DNA from: Sipunculus nudus
Taxonomy: Eukaryota > Annelida > Sipuncula > Golfingiida > Sipunculidae
Assembly: GCA_026874595.1 (NCBI GenBank)
Contig: CM049319.1
Coordinates: forward strand, 38,139,473 to 38,203,472
Direction of reading: 5' to 3'
Length of the DNA: 64,000 nt
The notes under the pieces: generated by a model
Database searches by the model: none
Told to the model about the DNA's origin: nothing
Seen by the model: only the letters and a program-made list of their open reading frames with translations
Shown here: one piece after another, positions 1 to 13,485 of the stretch
How positions within the stretch are numbered: the first letter of the stretch is position 1
How the letters are laid out: every line of letters starts with the position of its first letter
Made by a program: the position numbers and the translations under genes

Positions 1-2802
1 ATATTAAGTCAGTATTATATAATTTAAAAAAGTTATGGGCCCAAACATAATGGACTTTGTGAAAAAATCAGGAAGATATTTGTTAAAGGTAGGGACTTTT
101 TTCCAGTAATACAACTTTAATTAATCAAAATTTAATTGTATACCAAAAATTAGATCAAAATCTGTTAAATTTTTTTAAATATTGGCAAAAATATAAAATT
201 GTTACCTTATATTTTGCCCAACTTTGGCCACGGCACGTTTTTTTCCTGTAAGTACTGTGGATTTAATTTTCACAGCATGTACACATAAGGATTTAATCTG
301 TTAAAATCTGAAATTTGAAAATAAAAGCTGCAAAATTAGGCTAGTTATTGAATTTTTTTGGAGGCTCTTGTTGTATTCCCTTACATTGTCAAGCAGTCCA
401 CTTTGATGACTGTAGGTCATTCAGTGCACATCTCTATGCTCCCCAGGCTGTTGGCATAATTATAGATGTCCCCAAAATCTCCTACCATACCGAAATTTGG
501 GTCATTAGGACTTTGTTCCTTCGAGATATTAAGGAAAAACCTCCGTTTTCCATAAAAAAAGCCATTGTTACACTTCAAGGCTGCCTAATATCAAAACCAC
601 TGATCTGTTTTAATCGTATTTAGTATTCATATTCTTTCATACATTTTCTATGAACATACCAAAAATTAGGTCAGTATTGGGTATTAATTTGAAGTTATGG
701 GCCAAAACATAATGCAGATTTTTTTAAAAATCAGGAAATATATTTACTCACCTAACATGAGAATTGCTGAACCTAGAGACTTTTTTTCAGGAATGTAACT
801 TTATTTAATCAAGATTCAATTGTTTACCCAAAATTAGATCTAAATTTTGCAAATTTTTCAAGTTATTAGCATAAATAAAAAAACAATACCTTAAATTTTG
901 TCCAACTTTGGCACTGTTGATTTAATTTTCAAAGCATATATACATAAGGATTTAATCTTTTAAAATCTGAAATTGCAAAGAAATTGATTGGAAAGAATAG
1001 CTTTTATTCATGTTTTCATACACCATGTCAAGTGTTGTTTACATCTAATCCACCTAGTAGTACAGCCTTCACTTGCATTATAACCCACCCCAGGCAGCTT
1101 GCCTTGGCTCAGCTTGGCTAGGCTAGCAGGCTTCCCCTCTGCTCTGCACTCACCCCCCCCCCCCCCGATGTTGCATAAACTAGATGAATGTTATAATTTT
1201 CTGTATTTTATTTTATTCTTGGACATGCTACATTTTAGATTTTGTATTTTACCACCAGGGTTACAATGATTAAAGTGTACATTTAATTGTGTCCACAAAG
1301 TGGTGTATTGCTATGAAAGTGTGGATGTTCATGAGATAAGTAATTCCTTACTTCAGAAGAGTAAAAACTTCACCAGGTGTGAAATTGACTATTTATTCCA
1401 GTAATAAATTAAAACTTGGATAGTAATTAGCACAATGATATTGTTTGTCCCTCATTCAACCAACAGTGTGTATACTTTATTTGAAAAGATGTTTTATTTT
1501 ACCAAATTTACTTTTAATGTGAAAAACTTTTTAATAGTGATTCAAGGAATATTCTTGTAGATGCCATGTTGTGGCATTTTTTTCTTATAATTCAGTTTAA
1601 ACATTTATGATTTAAAAAAAAAATAAAATATATGTGTATGCATAATTTGACCCAATATGAGCTACACTCTGGATATATGATGATTGCAACTTTTGCAACA
1701 ATTCTAATATTTTAACTTATAATTTCAGTTTTTTACTCTGTATATATAATGATTGCAACTTTTGCAACAATTCTAATATTTTAACTTACATTTTCAGGTT
1801 TTTTTATTAGAAATTTATAAAACCTGTAAATAAAAAAATGATTCAGATTATAACTTCTTCATGGAAAAAGTGGATATGCTTAAAAAAATAGGATTATATA
1901 TAAACTTAAATGCATTATTCCCTTGAAAGTGAAATAAAGGTATTAGTCCATTCCGTCCACATGCCTGTCCATCTGTAAATTTTCATATGCATCACAGTAT
2001 CTCAAAACTTTTACTGTTTTTCTTCATGACAGTCTAGTCAGAGTATTAGTTTGCAATCATATATTTAGATCTTTACTATAACCAAGTAGGAGGGCCCCTT
2101 TCCTCTTAGCTTTTCATATTCTTATATAAATGAAAAACATTACAATAGAATATTTCTACATCCACCTTCGTGCTGCCCTCACTTTTCCCTTCTCCGAACC
2201 CCATCCCAAAGTCAGCCTCGGTAAGCAAGAACAAGATGAATCAGATATATTCATACTTTAATATTTTGTATAACTATTCGTCATAGGTACCTGTGTACAT
2301 GCCAGAAATTATGTCAATATTGTGTAATATGTAGACATAGTGGGCATCACAATAATGTACCTTGTCAAGAATAAAGAGATATTGTGTCATACAGTCACAA
2401 ATTCATAAATCACTTCATCAGCATAGTTAATCATAACATCATATCTGTCAAATTGAAAGCTTGCAGACTACCATACACTTTAGATCCTTCAACAAATAGC
2501 CTTATCATCATTCTACTACTGCTTATTACTGCTGTCATTGCATTCATATTTGCTCAAATATATCACAATTTTCAACCCCTCCTAAATAAATAAAAAATAA
2601 ACCACTATATTTGACTCTATTAATCCATCAGTCAGGTAATTTCATTTATCATTTACTCGCATATTACATTAACTTCCTTTATAATAGCCCAACATGGACA
2701 TGATATTCATAAGCTTTATCGACTCAATATAGTATCACAGTGGAGAAACATTTATAGTCCAATCACGATCAGCTGAGCGCCGTGACCCATGGGTCCCTTG
2801 TT
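1..2802 (+). mobile_element. Family A (Helentron/HINE-like) copies, left side cut by window edge
   Basis: Bases 1-440 match the interior of the copy at 52160 (around 52500-52880). From about 450 the sequence switches to match 20735-22450 closely. The 3' signature of the family (TCAGCTGAGC, then the palindrome GACCCATGGGTC, then CCTTGTT) ends at 2802. Bases 2161-2760 do not follow the 22450-22522 counterpart but resemble family A interior, so this is a chimera or a nest of at least two copies. A run of 14 C at 1153-1166 sits where the 20626 copy also has poly-C. No intact protein is encoded. Membership in the family is clear from the shared sequence; the transposon class is inferred from the ends. 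Confidence 0.75.
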
Positions 2803-4787
2803 TAAGAATATTCTTAAAATGATTATGGCAAAAAAACCAGTGGACAAGGGCTTTGGGACGGACTGCAACTCTTCACATTATTTCTGCTGATGGTCCTCTG
2901 CGGATGGCTTTCTCTACGCACTGCAGGAGGGTTTTTTCCTAAATGATGCACTATCCAAGTCTATGGCTTCTTGGGGTGTTTGTTACTGTTAGACAATGGA
3001 TCCACGTTATTAGTAAATACGCTATAGATGATTCCATCATATCAATGTAGTGCTGTTCCAAGCTAAGTTATGACCTTTTCTAAGGATTCTGGGGAATTTT
3101 TAGGTTATTATCACGGGGGAAAAACCCTTTCGCAAGCCAATATTTATTGGCTACGGAAACCCTGACATAATTTCTTGCCATCATTATCATCAAGTGGGTT
3201 TGGAAAATAACGGTGACTATAAGTACTGCTAAAGCTGTCAGGTGAGACTGGCTCAGCCATTTTCTTTTCTCAAAGAGAGCCCTGAAAAATTCTGGGGGGG
3301 GGGGACTCGTAATTTCAAATATGGTTTTTCTTCTATTCTGCTTGCCATTAGTACAGACATCCATGTTTATGAAGTATTCTAGTCATGCTGGTTTAATGGG
3401 CTATGGCTTTTATATTAGTAATGTGACAGGTCAAGCATGGCCCACAGACCAGCATATGCTCTATAAGTATAACAATTTGTACAGTTCTGGATCACATCAT
3501 AGTGATCTTCTTTTGATATTTATCAGCAAACTTTATGAACATGTTTGTGACTAGTAACTAGGAATATTGATTATACTACTGTTGATTAGGATTAAAACAT
3601 AAATTATTAGACACTAGACCAGACACTAGTCTCATTCTCACAATATAATAATTAATGCATTGTCAGCAGGGAGTCTTAGGGAAGTTTGACCATATTTAAG
3701 CTAAACAATAATCACAGTTTGGGCAGAGATAGAAATAATTAGAAACAGTTACATTCCCCTGTGGTCATGTTGTGAAAACCCCCATCAACAGACAACAGTT
3801 ACTTACATAATGTATTCCATTCCTGCACAGTAATTGTATTTTTGGTAAATGGTTTCCGTAGCTCCTGAAAATATTTTAATATATTGTTATATTTTGATCC
3901 CTGCTGTGGAGCATTCAGAACATTGACAGGGCTGTGAAACTGGCTTTTTCTATCCTTCATGAATGTCTGACTCATGTTGTAGTAAAGTGCATATGGAGTC
4001 AGTAATTTTCCTTTTAGGATATTAAGATTATTGTTTTACAATTTAAGTCCAGGTGAAAAATATTTTATAAACAGCGCATGTACCATATCAGAGAGTACAT
4101 CAGTTCAGCTGAGTGTCATTGGTTTTGGGTCAATGGATGAATGTGATTTCACAAAACAAACATGTATTGGCTTTGATTTCACAGAGTATTAGTTAGTTGT
4201 GTTCACACGTTGTAATGGAATGTTAGTCCCAGTTTATCACCCTCAGGAATGTTATGTGATTTAAGTTGTTTTGATCAGGAGATGTAATTTTTCAGGTATT
4301 ATTAGATTGCTGTTGACTCCACTTGGCCAACTTTTGCTCTCTAAGGTGAAGAAGTTTGTTAAGTTTGTACTAAAACTAAACAACCAGTTGTGTGGTTGGA
4401 TTATTGGTGTGATAAGTGTAGTAAATGTGCATTTATGTATTATAGCAGTAAGACTCTGTCCTTAGACCACCTGTCAAAGTGTTCTAACTGTTCTTCAACA
4501 GGCTACATTTCAAAACCAGTAAAGCTACAGTCCTGCTATTTTTCAGACAGTAGATTAACAAACCTGAAACTAACTAATTTTCTTTAAGTTACAGACAAAA
4601 TTTGGTACCTCTTCAAACATGTCTCATAGCGAATTGATTTATATAAATGCTTTGTTTATCTCATATTAAGTCAATTTTGTGTTTTATATAAATATTCAAA
4701 TGCCTTATTAATATTAGGCAGGGTGAAACACACAAATTGTGATTCTCATTAAGTTTGTAGATACCATGTTTATTATTCTTTCCGTAA
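2803..4787. other. No recognisable gene or repeat
   Basis: AT-rich sequence with no copy elsewhere in the window that I could see. The open frames here are short, lack recognisable domains and do not end in plausible splice sites. I see nothing functional. Confidence 0.5.
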
Positions 4788-5463
4788 GAAGTTGCAGGAG
4801 GGGATATAGTAACATCTCCATCTGTCCAGAATTGGCTTGTGCACTGATGTTAAGCCAAACCGTTTTACAAAAACCTATTATCTTGCACATATGGCTCACC
4901 CATCCACAGATGAAGCACCCTATCCATTTTGAGGTCACAGAGTCAAAGGTCTAGGCCACAGGACCCATTTCTTTAAAAAGATAGTGGGCCAATTTTAAGC
5001 CAAACCGTTTGACCAAAACCTTTCATCTTGCACGTCTCACCCACCCATGGATGAATAAGGCTATTGATTTTGAGGTCAAGGTCACAGGACCGTCTTCTTG
5101 GAAAAGCTTATGGACCCATTTTAAGTCAAACCAGTTGACCAAAACCTTCCATCTTGCACAATTGGCTCACCCACCAAAAATTGAAGAACTCATTCAATTT
5201 GAGGTCAAAGGTCAAGGCCAGGAGACCCACTTCTTGAAAAAGCTTGTGGACCCATTTAAGCCAAACTGTTTGACTTTAACCTTTCATCTTGCACATAGAA
5301 CTCACTCACCAACACAGGGAGAACGATATCAATATAGAGGTCACAGAGTCAAAGGTCTAGGCCACACAACCCACTTCTTAAAAAAGCTTTTTGATGCATT
5401 TTAAGCCAAACCATATGACCAAAACCTTTCATTTTTCACATATGGCTCGCCAACCCACAGATG
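4788..5463 (+). repeat. Family C repeat fragment with tandem GGTCA-rich units
   Basis: It starts with a GAAGTTGCAGGAGGGG head that recurs at 44966 with the same continuation (TATAGTAA, CTCC, GAATTGGCTTGTG). The body is about four imperfect units of 115-130 bp. Each unit has a 'cttcttgaaaaagcttgtggaccc' type segment, 'aagccaaaccgtttgacc', and a GAGGTCAAAGGTCA segment. It is interrupted at 5464 by the minus-strand family A copy. The class is unknown. Open frames across it (for example 5009-5404) reflect the repeat and are not a gene. Confidence 0.6.
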
Positions 5464-8400
5464 AACAAGTGACCCATGGGTCATGACGCTCAGCTGCCAA
5501 GCATGACCTGTGACATCATGGACTGAGATTCACAACTTCCAGTCAAATTTTGAAGAACCAATTTGCCAATTTGTTGAAAATTTTCTATGACAACAGAAAT
5601 ATATATCACCTATGTCTGGTTAAAACACAGTGAATTGATGGTCTGAGGAAAATGCATGATTGTTAAGCTATCAGGAACTATTCCAACAGCTTGCTTGAAA
5701 CCTGTCAGTCTCAAAGGAACACCACAAAGGGAAAATATAAGATCAAAATATATAGCAAAAATCAAGGAAATACATGCAAGAATTATTGAGAAACAGGTGC
5801 TTCTGTATGAATTTTTATTCAATACAAGCCAACTGTACTGCACTTTTATAAATGATGGTAATATTTATTCAGAAATATTTGACCCAATCCTTTACAAGAT
5901 TACATAAATATACATCCAACTGCATTCACTTTAACTGTTCTTGAGATAATATGATCAAAAGGAATTAAAAGATGGTTGCCTGGTGGCCATATTGGACTTC
6001 TGACAAGTCTGAAATCAGACAACAAACATTCTCTAAATCGGACCAAACATTAAAGAAAAATTACTGAAACTGCACTGAAGAAAGAATTTTTAAGGTGGCT
6101 AACTGGCAGACATTATGGATTTCTGACAAGTATTACATTTGATATCCCACATTCTCCAATAAGAGACCAAACTTGGGCAAATTATCCAGTAATGAATGCC
6201 CAAAATAATTCAAAAGGCATGTCCAGGCCCTCATATCAGATTTATAGATATGCAATTGTAAAAAGTGTAAGTCCAATATTTTTTATTATCACTCTGCTTT
6301 TCAATGGGGTCAGCAGGGTAGGTAAACTGCCAAACCTGAAAGAAAAGAAATGCAGAAAGCATGACTAAGAGTCTTGAAATAAAACAAAAAGCCATCCTAA
6401 ATCAAGGTCCACATCCACATATTATGAGAACAAACACTTGCTTTTATATGTGGTGATATATATTAAAATATTCAGATATCTAGGAAACTAAGTTTATTGC
6501 TAGGATTCCATAAAATAAACTGCAAAATGTTCCCATCATCTTATAAATCAGTAACTAAACCTTAATACTATACTCTCATAGTCTTAATGCCTGGCTGAAG
6601 CATTCTGACAACAGTGTTTTTAGCTCAGCTGACTTTCAGTCATGCTGGGCTATAGCGATGGGTCTTTGTCCGGCGTCCTTCCGTCTGTGTGTCTGTCCGT
6701 CCGGCCGGCCGTCCGGCCGGCTGTCCGTCTGTTAGCAGGGCACAAATTGTAACCGTAGGGGCTAGGGCCATGAACCCTATGCAGTCTTAGAGGTTATAAA
6801 AAGATCTCCTTGCAAACCTGAAATTAGGTCACTGCGACCTATATTCTCGAAGTTATGGGGTGTGTTTGCACCCCCCAGAAATAACTCTTTTAGACAAAAT
6901 TTTCATCCCAAACCTTCCATCTTTCACATACAGCTCACCTACCAACAGGGGAAGTACCATAATTTTTTTTAGGTCAAAAGGTCAAAGATCAAGGTCACAG
7001 GAGCCTCTTCTTTGCAAAGCCTGTGGATGCATTTTAAGCCAACCCTTTCATCCCAATTCTTTGATTTTTCACATATAGCTCACCTACTAAGTTGGAGAAG
7101 AATCCTATAATCACAAGGTCAAAGGTCAGGGTCACAGGATCCACTTCTTTGAAAAGGTAGTGGACACATTTCAAGCTAGACTTTTCATTCCAAACCTTCC
7201 AGCACTGATATCGCTTCTCTGCCAACAGGGGAAAAGACCTGTTGATTTTGAGGTCAAAGTTCAAGTTCACAGCACCCACTTCTTTTGTGGAGTCATTTTC
7301 AGGCAAACTTTTCAATCTGTACCTTCCATCTGTCATATATGGCTTACCTACCAATAAGGGAAAAAGCCTATTGATGTTGAGGTCAAAAAGTCAAAGGTCA
7401 AGGTCACAATATTTAATTGTTCTAAATGCTTGTGAGCATATTTCAAGTGTAACTGATCAACCTAAACCTTCAGTCTTTCACATATGCCACATCTATTCAT
7501 CACTCAGTTTGACTCAAACTTCATATTTATGGGTCTTTTTGCTTGAATAAATAACTTATTGATTTTGGGGTCAGCTGGTCAGCAGGTTAAAGGTTGCAGG
7601 TCAAAGTTATTCACCCATTGGTTGCCAAGTAATTACACCAGATTTAAGTGGTTAGTAGTTATACCCATCATTTAGAAAGAATCCAGTTGATATGTGGGCA
7701 AAAGGCCAAGGTCATAGGTCAGGGATGTTCACAATTACTTATTTTATAGACCATCTCCATTTTTCTTGTAAATATAACCATCCCACTCCAGCTGGTACAT
7801 CTCCCTGTGTGGCTGTAATTGTGAGTGACACTGGTGACATATGACTCCCTTTTGTATCAGCCTATTAAGTGATAAGGCTCAGTGATAAATACCTCGTTAC
7901 ACCATAACAAAAACACTGTTGTCGGAATGCTTCAGCCAGGCATTAAGACTGAGAGTATAGTATTAAGGTTTAGCTACTGATTTATAAGATGATGGGAACA
8001 TTTTGCAGTTTATTTTATGGAATCCTAGCAATAAACTGAATATTTTAATATATGTCACCACAAATAAAAGCAAGTGTTTGTTCTAATAATATGTGGATGT
8101 GTACCTTGATTTAGGATGGCTTTTTGTTTGATTTCAAGACTCTTAGTCATGCTTTCTGCATTTCTTTTCTTTCAGGTTTGGCAGTTTACCTACCCTGCTG
8201 TCCCCGTTGAAAAGCAGAGTGATAATAAAAATATTGGACTTACACTTTTTACAATTGCATATCTATAAATCTGATATGAGGGCCTGGACATGCCTTTTGA
8301 ATTATTTTGGGCATTCATTACTGGATAATTTGCCCCAAGTTTGGTCTCTTATTGGAGAATGTGGGATATCAAATGTCATACTTGTCAGAAATCCATTATG

Positions 8401-10214
8401 TCTGCCAGTTAGCCACCTTAGAAATTCTTTCTTCAGGGCAGTTTCAGTAATTTTTCTTTAATGTTTGGTCCGATTTAGAGAATGTTTGTTGTCTGATTTC
8501 AGACTTGTCAGAAGTCCAATATGGCCACCAGGCAACCATCTTTTAATTCCTTTTGATCATATTATCTCAAGAACAGTTAAAGTGAATGCAGTTGGATGTA
8601 TATTTATGTAATCTTGTAAAGGATTGGGTCAAATATTTCTGAATAAATATTACCATCATTAATAAAAGTGCAGTACAGTTTGCTTGTATTGAATAAAAAT
8701 TCATACAAAAGCACCTGTTTCTCAATAATTCTTGCATGTATTTCCTTGATTTTTGCTATATATTTTGATCTTATATTTGCCCTTTGTGGTGTTCCTTTTG
8801 AGACTGACAGGTTTCAAGCAAGCTGTTGGAATAGTTCCTGATAGCTTAACAATCATGCATTTTCCTCAGATCATCAATTCACTGTGTTTTAACCAGACAT
8901 AGGTGATATATATTTCTGTTGTCATAGAAAATTTTCAACAAATTGGCCAATTGGTTCTTCAAAATTTTACTGGAAGTTGTGAATCTCAGTCCATGATGTC
9001 ACAGGTCATGCTTGGCAGCTGAGTGTCATGACCCATGGGTCACTTGTTATGAAGTAACGAGGTACTTATCACTGAGCCTTATCACTTAATAGGCTGATAC
9101 AAAAGGGAGTCATATGTCACCAGTGTCACTCACAATTACAGCCACACAGGGAGATGTACCAGCTGGAGTGGGATGGTTATATATACAAGAAAAATAGAGA
9201 TGGTCTATAAAATAAGTAATTGTGAACATCCCTGACCTATGACCTTGGCCTTTTGCCCATATATCAACTGGATTCTTTCTAAATGATGAGTAACTACTAA
9301 CCACTTAAATCTGGTGTAATTACTTGGCAACCAATGGGTGAATAACTTTGACCTGCAACCTTTAACCTGCTGACCAGCTGACCCCAAAATCAATAAGTTA
9401 TTTATTCAAGCAAAAAGACCCATAAATATGAAGTTTGAGTCAAACTGAGTGATGAATAGATGTGGCATATGTGAAAGACTGAAGGTTTGTGTTGAACAGT
9501 TACACTTGAAATATGCTCACAAGCATTTAGAACAATTAAATATTGTGACCTTGACCTTTGACTTTTTGACCTCAACATCAATAGGCGTCTTCCCTTATTG
9601 GTAGGTAAGCCATATATGACAGATGGAAGGTACAGATTGAAAAGTTTGCCTGAAAATGACTCCACGCAAGAATTGGGTGCTGTGAACTTGACCTTTGACC
9701 TCAAAATCAACAGGTCTTTCCCCCTGTTGGCAGAGAAGCGATATCAGTGCTGGAAGGTTTGGAATGAAAAGTCTAGCTTGAAATGTGTCCACAACCTTTT
9801 CAAAGAAGTGGATCCTGTGACCCTGACCTTTGACCTTGTGACCTCAAAATCTATAGGATTCTTCTCCAACTTAGTAGGTGAGCTATATGTGAAAAATCAA
9901 AGAATTGGGATGAAAGGGTTGGCTTAAAATGCATCCACAGGCTTTGCAAAGAAGAGGCTCCTGTGACCTTGATCTTTGACCTTTTGACCTAAAAAAAATT
10001 ATGGTTCTTCCCCTGTTGGTAGGTGAGCTGTATGTGAAAGATGGAAGGTTTGGGATGAAAATTTTGTCTCAAAGAGTTATTTCTTGGGGGTGCAAACACA
10101 TCCCATAACTTCGAGAATATAGGTCACAGTGACCTAATTTCAGGTTTGCAAGGAGATCTTTTTATAACCTCTAAGACTGCATAGGGTTCATGGCCCTAGC
10201 CCCTACGGTTACGA
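5464..10214 (-). mobile_element. Outer family A copy, minus strand, split by an inner copy
   Basis: On the minus strand the 3' signature is at 5464-5496 (AACAAGTGACCCATGGGTCA read on +). The element occupies 9049-10214 and 5464-6621, with a + strand copy of the same family inserted between (6622-9048). The parts are reverse complements of the inner copy: 5464-6621 pairs with about 7909-9048, and 9055-10214 with about 6740-7905. One stretch near 5940-6060 is identical to its partner over about 110 bases. The outer copy lacks the first roughly 115 bases (the GTCCG-rich head), so it is 5'-truncated. No coding potential beyond repeat-borne open frames. Confidence 0.8.
6622..9048 (+). mobile_element. 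Full-length family A copy (about 2.43 kb), inner insertion
   Basis: It starts after a TTTT run with AGCTCAGCTGAC, followed by the GTCCGTCCGGCCG-rich head. It ends with CAGCTGAG, the palindrome GTGACCCATGGGTCAC and TTGTT. The first half contains four tandem-like units of about 120 bp, each with AGGTCA-rich segments. The second half is AT-rich. It is inserted in a T run of an inverted copy of the same element: joining the flanks restores the sequence seen inside the element at 7890-7915. Non-autonomous, with no helicase or replication-initiator domain seen. Confidence 0.8.
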
Positions 10215-12234
10215 TTTTTTTTCACAGTTTAAACTGACCCCTACCATGAGGTCATTCGACACAGCAAGACATTGAATCATTGATTGTGCTTTAGAACTGA
10301 GACATGGCCACATAAGTGTGTAGGGTACAATAAGAGGGTTATATTTAGGCTTATGACAGACTTGATGAATGAACATGACAAATAAGTGGTACAGCTTTTC
10401 CAAATATACACCCTGATATCTGTCTGTGACCTTGTTCAAGCAGTGTGGAGAGACAGGATAGCTTTAATTAAGCAATTTACCATCATCCCTGCACAATCTT
10501 ATCAGTGTTAGAGACACCTTTGGTGACCCTGCCTTGTATGTGTAACTTTAAATTACTGATAATGTGTCTTGAAGCAGGCTTGAGTATGCTCTGTTTGTAT
10601 TTTTACCTGTCTAACTTAATTCTAGTCTGATAAGAATGGTTTATAACAGCAAGACACACTGGTAATGGTAATCAGCTCACTGCAGTTTTTTAAGGAGTAA
10701 TACTTTTCAGACATGGCATGAGGCCACTGTCTTCAGGAGTGTAAATTCAGCATTGTATATATCAGGGTTGTTATTTTTCTTGGGAAAAACTAGTTTTTCC
10801 CGGACAGTGAAATCTTAAATCAGATAATACAGTAAACATTTATTCCATATACACCATTTTGAAGGGCACAAAACACATAATGAACAAGATCTTTTAAAAT
10901 ATTTTAGAGAGGAAAAGCTAACGAACAAATGTAATGTGCTTCTTTGGTCTCATCTATTCTTCAAGCATGCAAGTTAACATATGCACTTCACCTAAACCAA
11001 CTACCAAATTAATCAGTCTAGAATATGTGTCAGTTCTGAGACATCTACTTGACTTAATATCAACATTTTCAACTTAACTGAGATAATTTTCTGTTCTGAA
11101 TATCAAATTACATTTGTAATATTAAATATATGCATGCATCATGAAATACCAGCTTTACTCATTTATAAGTGAAAAAAGAAATTTATCAGTCTTGATACTC
11201 ATTTGGGTGAGCAGCATGACATTGTGCCCTAACATGGGGCTAGGGAGAGGCTTGTGATACTATAACTGTATTGTCAATAGCAGAATATCCACAGCTGAGA
11301 AAATGATATGATTGCTGACATTTTGGCATTCTCAATGAATAGAGGTGAACATGCATGAAAATGGATTTAGAATTTTATTTCAGAGGGTGACAAACATGGT
11401 GTAGGTTTCACTTTGGAGTTAATAACTTAAAAAAGTTAATCTATTAACTGATAACTAATCTAAATTGAAGACAGTTAAATGCTGCAATACAAATATTCTC
11501 TACCTTCAATAGTTAAAATGCAGAGTTGGTGAATATTGTTCCCACTGTTCTATCTAAATACATTATGATTGTGTTAATAATTCACACAAACTAATTTCAA
11601 CCTAATTTATATACGTTAGATATATATTTTTCTGTGTGCTAAATTTCAGTCACCTAATTTCAGTGACTTGAGTTCAGGTATCTTAATAGATGTTTCAGGG
11701 CCTTCTTTCCTTAATTTGTAGTATGTTATAAGTTCTAGGTCCAATGTTACAATATGTGCAAATTTTTTAATGGGTGACTTGGGGGAGGGGGGGGGGGTAG
11801 AGATCACAGACCAAAAACCCAACTTATGATAAATGAAAAATAACTTTAAATGACAATTAAAATTTTGAATTTACAGGTCTTCGCTCACAAGCTTAACATT
11901 GTGTAACATAAATAAATTAATATTGATTAAATTTTGTTTTAGTTTGTTGAAATAATGCACATCATTGAAGCTATATTTGTAGTTTTTAGCTGTAAAATGC
12001 CAATGTTTAACAGGATCATTTTTATAATTATATTTTAGACATTTTACATAAGAGGTAAAATTACAAAATAAATATGACGGGAGTCCAACCAATGAAATTT
12101 TCATTAAATATGAATTAAATTCATAAGATATTAATTATTATTGACTTACAATGTTTTACAAATTTGTATTGATTAAAGGCCAGCTAGGTAAATACAGTGT
12201 AACTGAAGCCAGCCTAGGAGTAGATTAGGATTCT
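10215..12234. other. No recognisable gene or repeat
   Basis: Unique-looking AT-rich sequence after the truncated end of the outer family A copy. It includes a short G run near 11786-11797. I see no coding exon or element ends. Confidence 0.5.
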
Positions 12235-12487
12235 GATCTGGGCTGGTCCAGTTTAAAATCAGTCCACCACTGGATTGTTAACCTGACCGGCCCAGATAAA
12301 AATTCTAATCTAGGCCAGCCCAGTTTAAAATCAGTCTTCATGAAGTCTTCACCACAAGTTTTTAATCTTGACCGGCCCAGATCAAAATTTTAATCTGGGC
12401 TGGCCCAGTTTAAAACTGGTCTGGCCCAGATTAGAATTTTGATCTGGGCTGGCCCAGTTTTAAATTGGGCCAGATTCTAATCTGGGC
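12235..12487. repeat. Palindromic satellite-like cluster (CCAGATTAGAAT / CTGGGCTGGCCCAG units)
   Basis: About 250 bp built from alternating direct and inverted copies of a unit containing CTGGGCTGGCCCAGTTTAAA and CCCAGATCAAAATTTTAATC. Many segments are self-complementary, for example GATCAAAATTTTAATC next to CTGGGC and GGCCCAG. The cluster could fold into hairpins on a single strand. It occurs once in the window, just before family B copy 12634. Confidence 0.7.
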
Positions 12488-13399
12488 CTCGACATATATA
12501 TATAACACTGAAGAAAAACAACACTGTAAATTCACTACAGTCTGTTTCACAGGATGCGACGTGATCATCAGGTGAATGTTAGAATGAAGCTAACGGCATG
12601 GTTTCATTATTGCAAAACAACTCATCTGTTTTAAGCGAACCTGTGAGCTTATGCGATGGTGCGGCAGCGTCCGTAGTGCGTCGTGAGTTGTCTGTACATT
12701 AACCATACCTATCTTAAAAATGGCAGGAGCTAGCATCACCAAAGTTTTTACAAATAATCAGTCATCCAAAAAACTATATAGGATTTTGTTTATATTTTTT
12801 CTTACTGCATTTTCTTAGATTTTATAGGGAAAAAGCTAAAAAAGCTTTAAAAATCTTCTCCTCTGAAACTGTCCAGCCAAATTGTCCTGTATTTCACAGA
12901 AATGATCCCTGGAACAATCTCCCTCAAGTTTGTTCGAATGGTTCCAGTTTGAAGATTTTTGGCCGAGTTACAGGAGGTTGAACTTAGTCATCTGTCCAAA
13001 AAAGCACACTAAAATTAAAATCTCAGAAACGGCTAGAGCTGTAAAAACACCAAATTTTACACCAATGTTTGTCACATATGTCATATCTGATTTTGAGGTA
13101 TTTGTGGCGCCACCTACATTGATGTGTTTTTTACAAGCGAAAATGTAATTTTAAACTCTTCTAGTCAATACACTGATTTATGATGAAACTGTTAAGCTGA
13201 TCGGTTTAAATTTTAAAAGAATTATTCTATGGTAGGGTTCTGCCAGTTTTATAAGAATAGATTGGGTAAATACAGTTTTAAAAAAGCATTGTAGCCAATT
13301 GAAAAAGGCTTTCTGTATTTGAAAACAGACTTGAGTTTCAGAAGCCAAGTCAAAAGGTCACTCAGTACAAACAGGTGGGGTCCAGACATCACCATGGCA

Positions 13400-13485
13400 A
13401 CTGACCTGGCTGGGGGGGGGGTGTCTAGACAATGTGTCTAGACGTCTAGACACAGCGTCTAGACGTCTAGACAATGTTTAGATGC
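13400..13485. repeat. GTCTAGAC palindrome cluster next to a G run
   Basis: A short G run is followed by repeated GTCTAGAC / GTCTAGACGTCTAGAC motifs. These are perfect palindromes of 8 and 16 bases and could extrude as cruciforms. The cluster lies inside family B copy 12634 and is absent from the other B copies at the matching place, as far as I can see. Confidence 0.7.

Noticed and set aside
3321-3554. 77-codon + strand frame beginning with a hydrophobic stretch
   Set aside because: Looks signal-peptide-like at first, but there is no homology, splice-site or second-exon support.
6860-7550. Open frames on both strands repeated at 9402-9927
   Set aside because: They are duplicated because the transposon is duplicated and inverted; no domain, and they follow GGTCA unit borders.
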